Below, piece after piece: positions 46,390 to 57,059 of a DNA stretch of 64,000 bases; position 1 is the stretch's first letter; each line of letters begins with the position of its first letter. The stretch spans positions 72,181,982 to 72,245,981 of the forward strand of contig CM040430.1 in the NCBI GenBank assembly GCA_022702705.1, read 5' to 3'. Below the pieces are notes generated by a model. It was not told the DNA's origin and ran no database searches. It was given only the letters and a program-made list of their open reading frames with translations. The translations under genes were made by a program, and so were the position numbers. This DNA is from Papilionanthe hookeriana x Papilionanthe teres. Taxonomy: Eukaryota; Streptophyta; Magnoliopsida; Asparagales; Orchidaceae.

Positions 46390-47956
46390 TGATCACAGAA
46401 AAATTCATTAAGAAATTTTTATCTATTTTTTGATGAAATTGCACTTTAAAGAAAGGTATTTTCTTTATTTTATTGCAGGAATGAAAATTTATAAGTGATT
46501 AAAGCAAAAAGCATGAAATGGAGCGAATTTGGATCAAAAAGGAAGAAATTCATGCAAATTGAACTAAGTCGCTGACGACGAGATCGAGGCCGCTGACGGC
46601 GAGATTATTAAGAAAATTTTTGAAGGATTTATAACTACCTCACCGACAGCGAGCCCGAGCCCGCCGACAATGAGATAGCGCGGTTTGAAGACCTTCTAGA
46701 AGCCCCGCTGACGGCGAGGTCGTTTCCCTCCGACGGTGAGACAGTTCAAAATATAAATACTTTGAACCTGGACACTTTTTGAAGAGGTGTTTAAGCACCC
46801 CTTAGACCTTTGCCTACCTCTATAAATAGAGGTCGAATTCTAATGTCTAGGTGTGTCTATTTTTTAGAGTCTGAGTCTCTTTTTGGTGTCTTGTGTGTTT
46901 GTTGTTTATCATTAGTGAGTTTTTTTAGTTTATTTGAGTGCTATTTAGAAGTTTGTTGTACTAGAAGGAAAAGTCAAAAGGAACTTCAAGGAGTTTGCTT
47001 GGGGAGGAAATTAAGATAAGTATCTTTGTTTATTGTTGTTGTTAACTTTAAATGAAATCCATGCATTGTTTTATTCCCATGCATTCTGAGTAGTTTTCTT
47101 AGTTTTCTCATTATTTATGAAAATTATGTGAATTGATGAAATTAAATAGAAGTACCTAATATATTAAAATAAATTGTGATAATTTTTACTTAAAACTTAA
47201 TTTACTTTCAATCCGGCCGATTGAGTTGTTAAAATATGTTGAATTATCAACTATAGTAAAAATTACATCCAATATTCGGGGAAGTCAAAAACCTTGGAAG
47301 GAGGGTGCAAATAAATAGGGAAATATTAATTATCGGAAGTAGAATTGGACATTTTAGTGTGACGGACTAAAATATTCAATTTGGTCCTATTGTTTGAGAG
47401 TCGAAGTGTAGATGTTAGCCCTCGAGGTGAGGGGAACGTGGGAGCTACGAAGTGGCGACCAATATCCTCTCAGCTAGCTGCATGATTCGGTAATGAAACA
47501 TAGGATTAGTCAATATTCTTTGCACCTGGACCAAAGGGTAAAGAATAGGAATGCTTCTATTTGTCACAATACAATTTAAGAATTCTATTTAGATTCATCA
47601 TTCACTTAATTTTCTAAAAACAAGGAGAAGGATACTTTTTCTGAATTATTTCAATCAACTTTATTTCAAGCATTAGTTTACTTTAGTTTGCTTTAGTTAC
47701 TTTAAATTTCCATTTATTAGTAAGTAATTCCTTTAAATTTAGCTAATAACAAATCTGTTAAAAACTTCCCTGTGGGATCAATAACCAGGACTCCACTAGA
47801 GCCCTGTATTACTTGATACGATACGTATACTTACGTAGAATCCACATTAAACATTCAATCATATAATTAAATATATATATATATATTTTAAAGCGGAATC
47901 AAGTTTTTGGTGCCGTTGCTATAAACATAAATTGCAAACATATTAAAAGTGGGTCA
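46390..47956 (+). repeat. 5' LTR of the Athila element
   Basis: It is a direct repeat of 58430-60008. It contains an array of CGCCGACGGCG-type palindromes (46570-46745), a TATA box (46821-46828) and an AT run near the 3' end. The last 56 bp (47901-47956) begin with a primer-binding-like AAGTTTTTGGTGCCGTTGC. Confidence 0.93.
46821..46828 (+). promoter_or_regulatory. TATA box of the 5' LTR
   Basis: TATAAATA in CTACCTC-TATAAATA-GAGGTCG. In the 3' LTR the same place reads TACAAATA (58862-58869). Confidence 0.7.
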
Positions 47957-47978
47957 AGTTTTTGGCTTCGTTGCCGTG
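47957..47978 (+). other. Primer-binding site of the Athila element
   Basis: AGTTTTTGGCTTCGTTGCCG follows the LTR end directly and resembles the TGGCGCCGTTGCCG(GG) site of Athila/Tat elements. A closer match (TTTTTGGTGCCGTTGC) lies 56 bp upstream, inside the LTR. Confidence 0.6.
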
Positions 47979-48059
47979 GAAGTAAAGAAATTATTTACTA
48001 GAGTAACGGACTATTTTGCTTTATAAAATTGTAAGCGAAAATTTGAAAACGAAAACTTA

Positions 48060-49607
48060 ATACCTTATGATTTAGAATTAGAGCGTACAATTAAAAGAAT
48101 TAGAAAACAAGAAAGACAAATTATAAATTTAACACAAATGGCAAATATTCCTGAAAATGAAAATATCAATCAACCAAGAACATTACGAGATTATGCCAAC
48201 CCTACATTAGATGAAATTCATTTAACTATTCAAAACCCTGATGTAGCTGCTAATTCATTCGAACTTAAACCTGTAATTATCCAAATGGTACAAAATAATC
48301 AATTTAGTTGTTCACCTACTGAAGCTCCTAATTTACATCTTCCTAATTTTTTAGAACTATGTGCTACTTTCAAATATGAAGGAGTATCTAAAGATGCTAT
48401 TAGACTTAGACTTTTTCCTTTTTCTTTATGGGATAAGGCTAAAATGTGGTTAAATTTGTTAGCACTCGGATCTATTAAAACTTGGGGAGAATTATCACAA
48501 AAATTTCTATCCAAATATTTTCCACCATCTAAAACTCGCTAAGCTTAGAAATGATATAACTTCTTTTAGTCAGTTTGATGGAGAGTCAATATATGAAGCT
48601 TGGGAGAGATTTAAAGAACTTCTTAGGAAATGCCCACATCATGCGTTACCAGATTGGTTAATTATCCAAACTTTCTATAATGGATTAGTAGGATCTTTAA
48701 GATCAATCATCGATGCTGTCTATCGGAGGATCATTAATGTCAAAACCATTTAATGAAGCCTATGCACTAATCGAAGAAATGACAACAAATAAATTTCAAT
48801 GGTCTCAGTGATAGAATGAATCCGAAAAAAATAGATAGTATTCATGAAAATGATGCAATATCTATGTTAGCTTCGCAAATCGCTGTTGTATCTAAAGAAT
48901 TAGATCATTTTGGAATGAATTACTCTCCAAATATATCAGAAGAAAATTCATCTGGACAACTTATAGAATCCCAATCTCAATATGAAACTATTAATGCAAT
49001 TAACAACAGACCCAATAATCCTTATGCAAATTATTATAATCCTGGATGGAAAAATCATCCTAATTTTAATTGGAATAATAACATAACTAATCAACCATGG
49101 ATGAATAATATGACACAACTATTAGGAAATCCATCTAATCAAGGAAATCCTAATTATAAACCTAATTATCCACCTGGATTTAATAACCCATAATTTAAAG
49201 ACAAGAAATTATCGATAGAAGAATTAATATTAAATATGGGTTAACATTTACAAAATCAAGGAAATCAATTACAAATACAAGGAAACCAATTAAAAAATCA
49301 AGGAACAGCTATCAAAATTATTGAAACTCAACTTGGACATATCGCTACTGCACTTAATAATAGAATACCTGGAACATTTCCTAGTAATGTGGAAATAAAT
49401 CCCAAAGACAAGGGAAATGAACAAATTAAAGTGATACAATTACGAAGTGGAAAAGAATTAGAACCTCAAATTCAGAAAGAACTTGAAAGTCAAAAAGAGG
49501 AAGTGAAAATTGAAAAGGAAAAGAATCAACAAGATCCAAACTTAGAAAATCCTTTAATACCTATGAAAATTTTTGTTGAAAAACCTCCACCACCATTTCC
49601 TCAATGA
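48060..49607 (+). pseudogene. Athila gag, frameshifted
   Basis: Gag forms the particle that packages the element RNA. A frame with an ATG at 48138 gives the Athila pattern: RTLRDYANPTLDEIHLTIQN, then ELKPVIIQMVQNNQFS, DAIRLRLFPFSLWDKAKMWL and KFLSKYFPPSKTR. A frame change near 48540 leads to LRNDITSFSQFDGESIYEAW and LPDWLIIQTFYNGL. The C-terminal part is Asn/Pro-rich (NRPNNPYANYYNPGWKNHPN, from 48816). After a stop at 49193 come the repeated NQGNQLQIQGNQL phrase and QLGHIATALNNRIPGTFPSN. An acidic end (49389-49607) reads IQLRSGKELEP. No CCHC knuckle is visible, which is usual for this lineage. There are at least two frame changes and stops. Confidence 0.88.
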
Positions 49608-49704
49608 TTAATTCAACATAAAAAAGATAAACAATTTGCTAAATTCCTTGAAATTTTGAAAAAAATTAACGATAAATATTCCTTTCGTAGAAGCTTTAGA
49701 ACAG

Positions 49705-50547
49705 ATGACAAACTATGTAAAATTCATGAAAGATATTCTAAATAAAAAAAGAAAATTTACCGATAATGAAATGGTCGCACTTAGTGAAGAGTGTAGTGCT
49801 ATTATTCAGAAAGAACTTCCTGAAAAATTAAAAGATCCTGGTAGTTTCACTATACCCTGCGCTATTGGAGAAAAATTCTATTGGAAAACTTTGTGTGACT
49901 TAGGAGCAAGCATCAATCTAATGTCTATATCAATTTTTAAAAGATTAGGATTGGGAGAAATTTCACCTACTTCAGTAACTCTTCAGTTAGCTGATCGTTC
50001 TGTTACATATCCTAAGGGAGTTATTGAAGATGTATTAGTAAAAGTGGACAAATTTAGCTTCCCTGTAGATTTTATTGTCTTAGATATGGAAGAAGATAAA
50101 GAAATTACTATCATTTTAGGAAGACCATTTTTAGCCACTAGAAAAGCTATGATTGATGTTCAGAAAGGAGAATTAACTATGAGGGTAAATGACCAAAAAT
50201 TTACTTTTAATATTGTTATATCAATGAAATATCCTGCGCTAGAAAAAGATGATGAGTGTTTTCAAATGGAAGTACTTGATCATTTACAAAAAGAACATTT
50301 TAAGGAATATTATGAAGAAAAATTAGAAAAAGAAAATATTGAATTAATTGAAAAATCTGAGATAAATGAAGAACTAGATTATATTCAAGAGAAATTTGAA
50401 TTTTTGGATAACCCAGAAAACACTGAAAAAAATATAGTTCCATCGATTATTAAACCTCCTAAACTTGAGTTAAAAATGTTACCTAATCATTTAAAGTATG
50501 CTTACTTAGGTAATTCTTCAACTCTACCAGTTATTATTTCATCTTAA
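49705..50547 (+). CDS. Athila aspartic protease region of pol
   Basis: It processes the polyprotein. The 280-residue open frame includes FTIPCAIGEKFYWKTLCDLG, then ASINLMSISIFKRLGLGE, which corresponds to the retropepsin active site (here D-L-G-A). ITIILGRPFLATRKAMIDV is the second conserved retropepsin block. The Glu/Lys-rich end (about 50290-50450) links to RT. The frame is separated from gag by stops and ends in TAA at 50547, where family members normally continue into RT, so that stop is probably a lesion. Confidence 0.85.
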   Translation: MTNYVKFMKDILNKKRKFTDNEMVALSEECSAIIQKELPEKLKDPGSFTIPCAIGEKFYWKTLCDLGASINLMSISIFKRLGLGEISPTSVTLQLADRSVTYPKGVIEDVLVKVDKFSFPVDFIVLDMEEDKEITIILGRPFLATRKAMIDVQKGELTMRVNDQKFTFNIVISMKYPALEKDDECFQMEVLDHLQKEHFKEYYEEKLEKENIELIEKSEINEELDYIQEKFEFLDNPENTEKNIVPSIIKPPKLELKMLPNHLKYAYLGNSSTLPVIISS

Positions 50548-51722
50548 TTAAATGAATCTCAAGAACAAAAACTTTTAGATACATTAAAAAATTATAAGAA
50601 AATTTTTGGTTGGACTTTAGCAGATATTAAAGGAATTAGTCCTTCAATTTGTATGCACAGAATTTTCTTAGATAATGAAGATAAACCTAAAGCAGATCCA
50701 CAAAGGAGATTAAATCCAATAATGAAAGAAGTAGTTAAAAAGGAAATTTTAAAATGGTTAGATAATGGTATTATATATCCTATTTCGACGATTAGCTTGG
50801 GTAAGCCCAATTCACTGTGTACCTAAAAAAGGAGGGGTGACTGTTAAAGCTAATGAAAATAATGATCCTATCCCTATAAGACAAGTCACTGGATGGTGAA
50901 TATGTATTGATTATAGAAAATTAAACACAGCCACCAGGAAAGATCACTTCCCTTTACCATTTCTAGACCAGATGTTAGATAGATTAGCCGGACATAAACA
51001 TTTTTGTTTCTTAGATGGATATACCGGTTATCATCAAATATAAATTGCTCCCGAGGATCAAGATAAAACTACATTTACTAGTCCTTATGGAACTTTTGCT
51101 TTTCAAAGAATGCATTTTGGATTATGTAATGCACCTGCAACATTCCAAAGATGTATGATGTCTATATTTAGTAAATTAATTGATAATGGAATAGAAGTAT
51201 TTATGGATGATTTCTCTGTATTTGGAACAACATTTGACACATGCTTAAATCATCTTGAAAAAGTATTTGAAGTATGTGAGAACACTAATTTAGTTCTTAA
51301 TTGGGAGAAATGTCAATTTATGGTTACATGCGGCATTGTATTAGGGCATAAAATTTCGGAAAAAGGCATGGAAGTAGACCCTGCAAAAATTCAAGTTATA
51401 ACTAAATTACCACCTCCAACTACGGTGAAAGGGGTAAGAAGTTTTCTTGGACATGCTGGATTCTATAGACGTTATATTAAAGATTTTTCAAAAATTACTA
51501 AACCTCTATGCCAACTTCTTGAAAAGGACAAGAAATTTGAATTTACAACTGAATGCCTGAATGCTTTCAAATTATTAAAAAATAAATTAATTACAGCACC
51601 TATAATAGTTTCACCTAATTGGGAGAAACCATTTGAGCTTATGTGTGATGCTAGTGATTATGCTATAGGAGCAGTTCTTGGGCAAAGATATGATAAGATT
51701 TTCAAAGTTATATACTATGCTT
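50548..51722 (+). pseudogene. Athila reverse transcriptase
   Basis: It copies element RNA into cDNA. In order: KNYKKIFGWTLADIKGISPS, DPQRRLNPIMKEVVKKEILK and WLDNGIIYPIS. A 1-nt frame change near 50795 precedes WVSPIHCVPKKGG, and then ICIDYRKLNTATRKDHFPLP. FCFLDGYTGYHQI follows, then FGLCNAPATFQRCMM and EVFMDDFSVF (catalytic MDD). KGVRSFLGHAGFYRRYIKDF is next, then the start of RNase H (LMCDASDYAIGAVLGQ). In-frame stops lie near 50899 (TGA) and 51041 (TAA). Motifs are well preserved apart from these breaks. Confidence 0.92.
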
Positions 51723-51990
51723 AGTAAAACTCTAAATGATACTGAAATAAATTATACAGTTACTGAAAGAGAATTATTAGCAGTTGTATATGCTTTTAAT
51801 AAATTTCGGCATTTTCTAATAGGAACTAAATGTATTGTACATACTGATCACTTTGCTATAAAATATTTATGGCAAAAGAAAGATTCTAAACCAAGATTAA
51901 TCATATGGATATTATTAATGCAATAATTTGATTTTGAGATCATTAACAAAAAGGGAACTGGTAATCAAATTGCACATCATTTATCAAGAT
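51640..51990 (+). pseudogene. Athila RNase H
   Basis: It degrades the RNA strand of the cDNA hybrid. MCDASDYAIGAVLGQ (first Asp) and KTLNDTEINYTVTERELLAV (Glu) are readable, then CIVHTDHFAIKYL (Asp) and KKDSKPRLI. A stop in place of the expected small residue after IYYA (51722) and a second stop after ILLMQ (51926) break it. EFDFEIINKKGTGNQIAHHL leads into integrase. Confidence 0.88.
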
Positions 51991-53371
51991 TAGAAAATCA
52001 TGAATTATCTGATACTGATAATGAAATTTTAGAGAGTTTTCTTGATGAAGAACTTTATAATATAAATGAGTTGAAAATACCTTGGTATGCTGATATAGTA
52101 AATTATATTGTAAGTGACATTTTACCACCTATGTTAACTTTGCAACAACAAAAAAAATTCATTCACGATACTAAAACATACTTTTGGGATGAACCATACT
52201 TATATAAGCAATGTAAGGATCTAATCATTAGAAGGTGTGTGCCTTATGAAGAAACTGAACCAATTATTCAAAAATGTCATGACTCTGATTTTGGAGGACA
52301 TTTTGGGACAGATAAAACTGCATATAAAATTCTACAATCTGGATTTTACTGGCCTACTCTATTTAGAGATGTATATAGATATATAAAAACCTGCGATAAA
52401 TGCCAAAGAGTAGGAAACAAATCGAAAAAAAATGAAATGCCTCTGAATTTTATATTAGAAGTTGAAATTTTTGATGTTTGGGGATTAGATTTCATGGGAC
52501 CTTTTATTCCTTCATTTGGAAACTCATATATATTAGTAGTTGTTGATTATGTTTCCAAATGGATCGAAGCACAAGCTTTACCTAGGTGTGACGCTAAAAG
52601 TGTTTCAAAATTTTTAATGAAAAATATTTTTACTAGATTTGGAATGCCGAGAGTTATTATCACTGACGGAGGAACTCATTTTAGAAACAAATATATTCAC
52701 GAACTAGTAGAAAAATATAATATTATGCATAAGATATCAACTGCTTATTATCCACAAACTAGTGGATTAGTCGAAGTTTCTAATCGAGAGATTAAGCGTA
52801 TATTAGAAAAATCGGTAAACCCTAATAGATTAGGCGGTACTATAAGACTAGACAACGCACTATGGGCATACAGGACTACTTATAAAACTCCGATTGGAAT
52901 GACTCCTTATAGGCTTATATATGGAAAAATTTGCCACTTACCAGTTGAATTAGAACATAAAGCATATTGGGCGATTAAAGAATTTAATTATAATATGAAA
53001 GAAGTTGGTGAGAAGAGAATTTTGCAATTAAATGAATTGGAAGAATTAAGAAACGAATCATATGATAATGATAGGATTTATAAAGAACGGATGAAATTAT
53101 GGCATGATCGGAAAATTAATCAGAGAAATTTTGAACCAGGACAAGAAGTTTTGCTTTATAATACTAGATTGAAATTATTTCCTGGGAAATTGAAATCTCG
53201 ATGGTTAGGACCTTTCACCATAACTCAAATATTTTCATATGGAACTATAGAAATTGAAGATCCAAAAACATGACATAGATTTAAGGTAAACGGACATAGA
53301 TTAAAACCATATTTCGAAGGTAGAAGACCAAATTTTAAAGAGGTTTTAATGCTTAGTCAACTTGATTACTA
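51927..53371 (+). pseudogene. Athila integrase
   Basis: The open part runs 52071-53273 (400 codons). The zinc domain has H..H in HDSDFGGHFG and CDKCQ. The core has WGLDFMGPF (first Asp), RVIITDGGTHF (second Asp) and TSGLVEVSNREIKRILEKS (Glu). AYRTTYKTPIGMTPYRLIYG follows, and the C-terminal GKLKSRWLGPFTITQ domain. A TGA at 53271 separates the last stretch (FKVNGHRLKPYFEG), which ends at 53371. The sequence upstream to the RNase H junction is open in the same frame from 51927 except at the stop there. Confidence 0.92.
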
Positions 53372-53384
53372 ATTGAATTAGGTC

Positions 53385-53430
53385 GGTCGATGACGTTAAA
53401 CCAAGCGCTTTATGGGAGGCAACCCACAGT
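53385..53430 (+). promoter_or_regulatory. Conserved post-integrase element (AAGCGCT...GGGAGGCAACCCA)
   Basis: GATGACGTTAAACCAAGCGC, followed by TTTATGGGAGGCAACCCA, closely resembles a sequence I know to recur just after integrase in Athila-lineage elements. GGGAGGCAACCC could fold as GGGttgcc-type base pairing. Its role is unknown to me. Confidence 0.5.
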
Positions 53431-53574
53431 AGTCTTTTATTTTAATTATCTACAAATTAGTGAGTCTATATTATTAAAATAAATCTTACTAAAAATTTTT
53501 TATTAGAATCATCACAAAGTTGAACCTATATGATGAGATCAAAAAATATTCGGACCAGAGCGAAATTGGGCGAT

Positions 53575-53700
53575 TTTACGAATCTCGCCGACAGCGAGCC
53601 CGAGCCCGCTGACAGTGAGATTGTGCGCCATGACTTGAGTCAGTTCTATAACTAGCTCGCCGACGGCAAGAAACTTCCCGCCGACGGCGAGGTAGTTGAA
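53575..53700. repeat. GC-palindrome array ahead of 3' ORF A
   Basis: Four imperfect copies of the TCGCCGACGGCGA type (here CTCGCCGACAGCGAG, CCGCTGACAGTGAG, CTCGCCGACGGCAAG, CCGCCGACGGCGAG) lie in otherwise AT-rich DNA. It is closely related to the arrays in the LTRs. Confidence 0.9.
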
Positions 53701-53835
53701 ATTTTGGTTTCTTAAAGATTTTTCATGGGGTTTTGGAAGGATCTAGGCCATTTCTTCATAGGAAATTATCCCAAATCCAAATTTACACTGTTTTCTTCCT
53801 TAGGAACGACTAGAGACCAATCCTTTTAATCCGAA

Positions 53836-54992
53836 ATGGCCACCAAACTCTTAGATACCACAAAAACTGAAATTTTCAACCGATGAAAATTCGTCAGTTC
53901 GGAAGCGCAGCATATCTTCAATAAAGGCTTGATGGAGAAAAGACTTATTAAAGAAAGAGGATTTGTCAACAGAGGAGTAGAGAATTCCACTACAAAAATG
54001 AAAGAAATGATCGCACAGCGGCATTGGGAGGTATTTTGTTATACGACATCCGCTGTAGTTATTCTAGTAGTTAAAGAGTTTTACTCTAATTTACATGCGA
54101 TCAACAATGGAAATGTCTACGTCAGAGGAAGATGGGTAACATTTACTCCTTCAAGGGTAAATGAATTATTTTCTATAGAGAATACCTCTGTTTGTCATTA
54201 TTCCAACTTTGTGCCTTCAAGAAACAATATGAACGAGATCTATAGATACCTGACCGACGAACCTGATGATTTGGAGTTACGCGAAGACGGGTGTGTCAGT
54301 TTTTCTGCATCACTTCTTAACCCTGTCTCGAAGCATTGACATTTCTTTATATCATCAAAATTATTACCTACTATGAGGGTAAATAAAGTTTCAAAGGAAT
54401 GCGCTATTTTAAACTACTGTATTCAAATTGGACTACCTATCGATGTTGGATCAATAATAGTAAAGTCTGCATTGGGATTGATTGTGCATGGGTCAGTGCA
54501 TGGACTTGGACACCCATCAACTATATTTGCTTTATGCGATCGGTACCAAGTTTCTTATGAGGCTTGGGAAAAAGTACTTTTACCATGGAAACCACTGGAT
54601 CCTACCGATATGTTTCCAACTTTGGATAACAATGATGAGATTACCATTATTTCGACGGAGCATCACGGAACAATCCTTTAGCAAGGCCCTTTCTTGATAA
54701 AATTAATTTCATTCTGAAGAAGATTAAAGGATTGGAGAAAGAATTGCAAAATGTGATGAATTCCATCGACAATATCTCTGATATGTTTGATCACATTGAT
54801 TGGAGAATGAAGGAGCACTTTGATCATACTGGACATCTAGAGGCCAGTTTTATTCATCTACTAAGACAGAAAGGATGGATTAATGAAGAATCTACTGCAG
54901 AATTCCCTTTCAGGCCTTTCTACAATTTATTTGTGCACCTGCGTCGCATCGGGAATATCAAAGGAGATGTTAGTTCAGACGCTAAAGTGTAG
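53836..54992 (+). pseudogene. Athila 3' ORF, copy A (putative plant transposon protein)
   Basis: In Athila elements a further ORF of unknown function lies between integrase and the 3' LTR, in the env position. Start ATG at 53836 (context CGAAATGGC). It shows the family pattern RGFVNRGVEN, HWEVFCYTTSAVVILVVKEF and YSNLHAINNGNVYVRGRWV. FTPSRVNELF, HFFISSKLLPTM and a GLGHPSTIFALC stretch follow. The C-terminus is probably coiled-coil (FILKKIKGLEKELQNVMNSI). In-frame stops are at 53881 and 54337, and a one-base frame change lies near 54680. No signal peptide or membrane span is evident, so it does not look like a classical envelope protein. Confidence 0.8.
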
Positions 54993-55379
54993 GAAAGATT
55001 TCTATGTTTATGTCATATATTTGTGTATATATGTGTTGATTTGGATTTAGGTTTTATTATGAGTCGAACTTTGATTTGATCATCTCAGAATTGATGAGAT
55101 TTTATGTAATTGTTATGTCTCAGCATTTAGAGTATTGTGGTGTGGATTGCGATGTTGAGTATTATGGATTTGAACATTTAAGTTAAGTATGTGTTAAGTT
55201 GTTAGTGTGAAATTTGTAAGTCTTATGGATTTCATATATAAAGTTATATTGTTTGTGTTGTGTGAACTTTTTGTGAGTTTAAGTATCTATCTTCATACTA
55301 TTATTAAATTAAGTGATCGGAAGATTGATTAAAGGCAAATCAAGGTTGAAAATGATTGACGAATTTCAAAAATTTAAAA
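54993..55379. other. Spacer after 3' ORF A
   Basis: TG- and AT-rich, without a supported gene. Confidence 0.5.
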
Positions 55380-55525
55380 ATTTTGGGATCTCGCCGACGA
55401 CAAGAATTATCTCGCCGACAGCGAGACTGAGCTCGCCGACGGCGGATTTTTCCCAAAACTTTTGCCTTATCAAATTAATTAGCTCGCCGACGGTGAGAAA
55501 AATCTCACCTACAGCGAGATCACGA
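55380..55525. repeat. GC-palindrome array ahead of 3' ORF B
   Basis: Five imperfect copies of the CTCGCCGACGGCGAG type, with the last as CTCACCTACAGCGAG. Same motif as in the LTRs and ahead of ORF A. Confidence 0.9.
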
Positions 55526-55666
55526 AAAGACCTATATTTGACCGGTCAACCGACACTATTCATCATCCCTTTCCTCAAATTTTCGAAAAAACTGACCTAG
55601 GGCTTGAGAGATCTTAGATTTGAGGAGATTTCAACACTTTTTGACACCGGATTTGATCTTCCCTTG

Positions 55667-55867
55667 GTAAGAGCTTCACTCCTATGCAAAAATTTTTGAT
55701 TTTCACCATGGATTTCTTCTACATTGGAGAATTTTGAAAAAATCCGAAATGTGGAGAAAATACTTGGAAAAATTTCATGGAAATTGATTTAAATGGATTT
55801 TAGATGTTGTAGGAAGCCTTCTTAGTAATATTTTGGAGTTTAGTTAAGATTTTTGCAAATTTCACAG
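55667..55867 (+). other. Candidate leader intron before 3' ORF B
   Basis: A GTAAGA donor at 55667 and a TTTGCAAATTTCACAG acceptor ending at 55867 frame a 201-bp AT-rich segment. The ATG of ORF B lies eight bases after it. ORF A has a comparable CTTCCTTAG acceptor about 35 bp before its ATG. Splicing is inferred. Confidence 0.4.
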
Positions 55868-55875
55868 ATCGAGAA

Positions 55876-57059
55876 ATGGCTCCACAACAAAAGCGACGGA
55901 TAGATTATGACAAAACCCGATTCATTAATGCAAGAGCACAAACTCGATATTTTCAAAACATACAAGCAAGAAAATGCATTCAAGATCAAGTTTTCAAGAG
56001 TCCAGGAGGAGAAGTTGAGTGAATCATTAAGGAGCGAGGATGGGAAAATTTACGTTTCGTGACCAATAGAGCCATTTGTGGAAGTAGTGAAAGAATTTTA
56101 TGCAAACTTAACACGAGTGAAGATGCACTAGGTTAAGGTTAGAGGATTTTTTGTGGAATTCAACGCTGCTAGAATAAACGCTTATTACGAAGTTAGAGAC
56201 ACCTACACCAGCGAGTATGAAACTTTTGGAAATATGGAAGGACCACTGGAAGAGGTGATCGACTTTCTCACTGATGGGAAAGGAGTCTAGAAGATAAAGC
56301 AGTGGGAACGGGTAAACTTCCCTCTTTCTATGCTAAATGCAACATCTAAAGCCTGACATTATTTTATTTGTTCTACTTTGTTACCTACCTACCACCATAG
56401 TGAGGTAACAAGAGATAGAGCAGTTCTGAATTTCTGTATTCAGAACCAGAAGAGTATTAATGTGGGAAATGTTATTTATAAAAATATATTAGCCACCGCT
56501 AGAAATGAAAGTGGAGGAGGACTAGGACATCCTGGTCTTATCTATGCACTGCGCAATTATACGGGGTAGAGGCAAGAGATGATGAGGAATGGATTGAACC
56601 TATGAAACCCCTTACTCGAGCTAATATAAAGAAATATGAAACCCACGAAGGAAGGAGATGCAGGACGAGGGATTATGTACCTTCTTGAGTAGAGATATAC
56701 CCTCTACTAGTTATGAACCCCCTCGGTACACCACTCTTATCCTTCGAGATCCGATGAATGAATTAACCCTAAGTAGAAAGAGTTTTGAGTTATTTGGAGA
56801 AAATATGGAAAGAAGATTTGAGCATATAGACCAAAGGATCGGAGGCTTGGAAAGAAGACACGATTATGATAGCGAATATCTCCAGCAACATTCAGAGTAC
56901 GAAATTGCATACTATGAGGCTGAACGTCGATATAGGTGTGGTGATTTAGATGTTGTCTTTCTAGAGTGCCCCCGCTATTCACAGTACCAGCCTTCTCAGC
57001 CTTCTCAGCCTGGAGATCAGGGAGATGACATAGCTTGGGATTTTGATGCAAAAGATTAG
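55876..57059 (+). pseudogene. Athila 3' ORF, copy B (putative plant transposon protein)
   Basis: A second, diverged copy of the protein type at 53836. It begins MAPQQKRRIDYDKTRFINAR. After stops and frame changes it reads EVVKEFYANLTRVKMH, KVRGFFVEFNAARINAYYEV and LEEVIDFLTDGKG. It continues with HYFICSTLLPTYHHSEVTRD and RAVLNFCIQNQKSINVGNVI, then GGGLGHPGLIYALRNY. Copy A parallels this throughout (EFYSNL, VRGRWVTFTPSRVNEL, ILNYCIQ, GLGHPSTIFAL). The C-terminal open part (56658-57059) has a probable coiled coil (FELFGENMERRFEHIDQRIG) and an acidic QPSQPSQPGDQGDDIAWDFD end. At least three stops and several frame changes are present. Confidence 0.8.

Noticed and set aside
53836..57059. 3' ORFs as true envelope genes or as signs of an integrated virus
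   Set aside because: No signal peptide, membrane span or glycoprotein features; they match the Athila-lineage 3' protein of unknown function. No pararetrovirus movement-protein or coat pattern is seen.
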